From: Paenibacillus barcinonensis
GTDB taxonomy: Bacteria; Bacillota; Bacilli; Paenibacillales; Paenibacillaceae
Reading direction: 5' to 3'
Assembly (NCBI RefSeq): GCF_003217495.1
Contig: NZ_QJSW01000018.1
Span: forward strand, 1-64,000
DNA length: 64,000 nt
Below, in pieces: positions 62,226 through 64,000 of this stretch (positions are counted from its first letter, which is position 1; each line of letters begins with the position of its first letter). A program made the position numbers and the translations under genes. The notes under the pieces were generated by a model. The model had not been told where the DNA came from, ran no database searches, and saw only the letters and a program-made list of their open reading frames with translations.

Positions 62226-62363
62226 ATGACCTATACGTTGATCAGCAGCATCGTCAGTCGAATACCGCCGCTTGGGCTAGAGGCTTATCTGGAGAACCGG
62301 ATCTGCAGTACGTGCCATGCGGCGGCCATTCCTGTGTATTCAGGATGTGGTGGCACGGCATGA
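62226..62363 (+). CDS. Candidate 45-residue cysteine-containing small protein
   Basis: A short open frame downstream of spoVM with a hydrophobic start (MTYTLISSIVSRIPPLGLEA) and a C-terminal CSTCHAAA motif followed by GCGGTA. The three cysteines and the histidine could bind metal. There is no ribosome binding site before the ATG, which weakens the case. The frame stays open upstream to 62178, inside spoVM. It may be a small spore-related protein, a decayed gene, or chance. Confidence 0.25.
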   Translation: MTYTLISSIVSRIPPLGLEAYLENRICSTCHAAAIPVYSGCGGTA

Positions 62364-62413
62364 TGTACTTGTTCTGAAGAAAGCAGGGTGTGGAAGGTGC
62401 TTTTTGTAAACAC

Positions 62414-62450
62414 CAAAAAAGCACCTGCAAGGAACAAGGTGCTTTTTGCT
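62414..62450. terminator. Terminator of rpmB, part of a three-segment switch-like repeat
   Basis: AGCACCT (62420-62426) pairs with AGGTGCT (62437-62443), with T runs on both strands. The same middle segment can instead pair with an upstream copy of AAGGTGCTTTTTG (62394-62406), so two hairpins are mutually exclusive. Confidence 0.75.
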
Positions 62451-62477
62451 TACCCGATTTATAGTAGCTTTGCGTGA

Positions 62478-62666
62478 TTATACGCGAGTCACTTTACCGG
62501 CTTTCAGTGCACGGGTGCTTACGTATACACGTTTTGGTTTGCCGTTCACGAGAATGCGGACCTTCTGAACGTTTACGCCCCAAGAACGACGGTTACGGTT
62601 GTTAGCGTGGGATACGTGGTTACCGGTGCCCGGTTTCTTACCTGTCACATAACATTTGCGAGACAT
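62478..62666 (-). CDS. rpmB: 50S ribosomal protein L28
   Basis: A 62-residue ribosomal protein. It shows SRKCYVTGKKPGTGNHVSHA, then NRRSWGVNVQKVRI and RVYVSTRALKAGKV. It is encoded opposite to its neighbours, as in B. subtilis. GGAGGTG precedes the ATG. The N-terminal region has a single cysteine, so it is not the four-cysteine zinc form. A 170-base leader and a good promoter lie upstream. Confidence 0.96.
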   Translation of the reverse strand: MSRKCYVTGKKPGTGNHVSHANNRNRRSWGVNVQKVRILVNGKPKRVYVSTRALKAGKVTRV

Positions 62667-62837
62667 AGATTACACCTCCTATCCTAAAATAACCAGTGCC
62701 TTCGGAGAGACGAACGTCATTCCATAAGGACTAAATTGTTCTTTCCTGATCCTGAGATCAGGCTTCAGTAGCTAATGGCGTTGTTCAAGCCGGCATGGCC
62801 GGATCATTTCCATTACTTAACCTGCATAAAACAATAC
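62667..62837 (-). promoter_or_regulatory. 5' leader of rpmB with two stable hairpins
   Basis: The transcribed leader of about 170 bases contains CCTGATC-TCAG-GATCAGG (62745-62762), a perfect seven-pair stem, and CCGGC/GCCGG (62790-62802). Long structured leaders before ribosomal protein genes often mediate feedback control; no known motif was matched. Confidence 0.4.
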
Positions 62838-62843
62838 TTGAAT

Positions 62844-62873
62844 ATAATATCATAATTAAAAAAGCTTCGTCAA
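62844..62873 (-). promoter_or_regulatory. Sigma-A promoter of rpmB
   Basis: On the minus strand TTGACG (62868-62873), an 18-base spacer and TATTAT (62844-62849), within AT-rich sequence. Confidence 0.7.
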
Positions 62874-62879
62874 CTGATC

Positions 62880-63300
62880 CAAAAACTTTATTTATTTCTC
62901 TTGTCTAATATAGTACAATGTTGAATAGTCCATAGTACAGCCATAAATAGGCTGTTGCCGCGGGAAGCCGGAGAAAAAACCGTACGTAGAGGTTGGAGGT
63001 TTGCTTTTTTGGCAACGCTGTGAGATGCGGCATTCCATCATTGGCACCAGTCTCCATGCGGCATTCATGTCGGCTTCTGATACCGGTGCATATCCCTATG
63101 CCCGCAAACGGGTTGCAGAGAATGCAGCATATTGGTAGCCCGGCCGCCCAGACCGTTTATCCGGCTGACATGTTGTATGATATGCCTGTGCCGGACAAGG
63201 TATGGACGAAGAATAACGCAGTTGCGTTTACGCATGAACAGACCAAAATGATTCTTGGTGCAAGGTGTTCGTGTATCAAGCTAGGAAGGGGAATTCTCAC
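62880..63300. other. Gap between the rpmB promoter and the DAK-domain gene; no convincing gene
   Basis: No gene is clearly supported here. A 103-codon frame opens with TTG at 62993, but its ribosome binding site abuts the start and its His/Pro-rich first half looks non-coding. A second short frame (about 63001-63150) ends early. A weak TACAAT -10 is at 62914-62919. The YloU (Asp23) gene expected here in Bacillus order is absent, so this could be a decayed gene or a long leader for yloV. Confidence 0.45.
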
Positions 63301-64000
63301 TTGAGTATACGTTCTTTAAATGGAACAGATTTTACCGCAATGGTCATTGCCGGAGCGGAACAACTAGGGCAGCACGCAGAGCATGTCAATTCCCTGAATG
63401 TTTTCCCTGTGCCGGATGGCGATACGGGAACAAATATGAATTTGACAATGACTGCTGGTGTTGCAGAGATTAAAAGAAAAAGCTCTGCCTCCATTGGAGA
63501 AGCTGCCGGAATTTTATCCAAAGGCCTGCTTATGGGTGCGCGCGGTAACTCAGGGGTTATTTTATCCCAATTGTTCCGTGGATTCAGCCGTTCAGCAGCT
63601 GCGCATGAGGAATTGAATACAATTCAATTTGCTGCCGCCCTGCAAAACGGTGTGGACGCAGCATACAAAGCTGTAGTCAAACCCGTTGAAGGCACCATTC
63701 TTACCGTAGCCAAGGAAGCGGCGAAACATGCCACCTACTACGCAAGACGGACGAATGATATAACTGAATTAATGAGCGAAGTTCTGTTAAAAGCAAAAGA
63801 AGCACTGGCGATGACTCCGGAAATGCTTCCTGTGTTAAAGCAGGTTGGTGTAGTCGATTCAGGTGGTCAGGGGCTTGTATATATTTATGAAGGTTTTATG
63901 GAAGTGCTGCTGCAAGGTGAGGACGGTTCACGAGCTTCAATACAGAAATACTCCGTTCCGTCAGCAGCCGTGAAGCCGTCTGTTCAATCAGAGACGGTTA
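63301..64000 (+). CDS. fakA: DAK-domain fatty acid kinase subunit FakA (YloV), N-terminal part
   Basis: The first 233 residues of a DhaL/DAK-domain protein that continues past the window end. It shows SLNVFPVPDGDTGTNMNLTM, with the metal-binding aspartates of the ATP site, then GLLMGARGNSGVILSQLFRG and VVDSGGQGLVYIYEG. FakA phosphorylates fatty acids carried by FakB. The start is TTG, with AAGGGGAA about ten bases upstream. It is the yloV position of the Bacillus-type cluster. Confidence 0.92.
   Translation, partial: MSIRSLNGTDFTAMVIAGAEQLGQHAEHVNSLNVFPVPDGDTGTNMNLTMTAGVAEIKRKSSASIGEAAGILSKGLLMGARGNSGVILSQLFRGFSRSAAAHEELNTIQFAAALQNGVDAAYKAVVKPVEGTILTVAKEAAKHATYYARRTNDITELMSEVLLKAKEALAMTPEMLPVLKQVGVVDSGGQGLVYIYEGFMEVLLQGEDGSRASIQKYSVPSAAVKPSVQSETV

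Noticed and set aside
62993..63304. A 103-codon frame just before the DAK-domain gene
   Set aside because: The ribosome binding site abuts its TTG start, the first half is His/Pro/Cys-rich like non-coding sequence, and it overlaps the yloV start.
1..64000. CRISPR arrays, insertion sequences, prophage, tRNA and rRNA genes
   Set aside because: I looked for direct repeats, transposase or integrase motifs and RNA gene signatures and saw none.

Overview
The window looks like a chromosome segment from a Paenibacillus-type bacterium: a spore-forming, low-to-mid GC Gram-positive. The evidence is the presence of spoVM, ccpA, ytxJ, ylbF/ylbG, ylaN, remA and prkC/prpC, the strong GGAGG-type ribosome binding sites with frequent TTG and GTG starts, and long stretches in Bacillus subtilis gene order. 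No rRNA, tRNA, CRISPR array, insertion sequence, prophage or plasmid gene is visible. Almost every gene is housekeeping, and the less ordinary content lies in intergenic RNA structures and a few divergent proteins.

Region by region. 0-3.3 kb: the end of gnd, then aroK, a rhodanese gene on the other strand, a divergent EPSP synthase and a CoA-binding protein. 3.4-7.2 kb: a GlcNAc/glucose-family EIICBA transporter overlapping ptsI. 7.3-23 kb: a block related to the B. subtilis ytxJ-ccpA-acuA-acsA-rpsD-ytrP neighbourhood, with mtnN, a class A penicillin-binding protein and a chemoreceptor added. 23-30.7 kb: a lipoprotein, an M29 aminopeptidase, an HPr-like protein without the catalytic His, ylaN, a Ca2+/H+ antiporter, an Asp23 protein, ftsW, yugN and an M20 amidohydrolase. 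30.8-34.5 kb: an XPB-type helicase with its helicase-associated partner. 34.6-38 kb: ylbF, ylbG, an unknown protein, a LysR regulator and a PHP phosphoesterase.

38.3-64 kb follows the B. subtilis yloA-to-yloV order closely: rqcH, the Ca2+ P-type ATPase, (dapF and a yitJ-type methyltransferase inserted), yicC-type yloC, remA, gmk, rpoZ, coaBC, priA, def, fmt, rsmB, rlmN, prpC, prkC, rsgA, rpe, spoVM, rpmB (opposite strand) and the DAK-domain gene yloV/fakA, which runs off the end. thiN and the yloU (Asp23) gene expected here are absent.

How the genes work together. CcpA is encoded at 9.2 kb, and a near-consensus cre site sits between the divergent acuA and acsA genes 2.8 kb away. AcuA is the acetyltransferase known to inactivate AcsA, so this region holds transcriptional and post-translational control of acetate use. 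ptsI and the HPr-like protein belong to the same carbon-control theme, although no ordinary ptsH is present. The 46-62 kb operon combines nucleotide and CoA synthesis, replication restart, formyl-Met handling, rRNA modification, the PrkC/PrpC kinase-phosphatase pair and ribosome assembly. The most notable unexplained signals are a 116-nt structured element between gmk and rpoZ, 5' leaders of rpsD and rpmB, mutually exclusive hairpins between spoVM and rpmB, the XPB cassette, the His-less HPr homologue and the unusual EPSP synthase.
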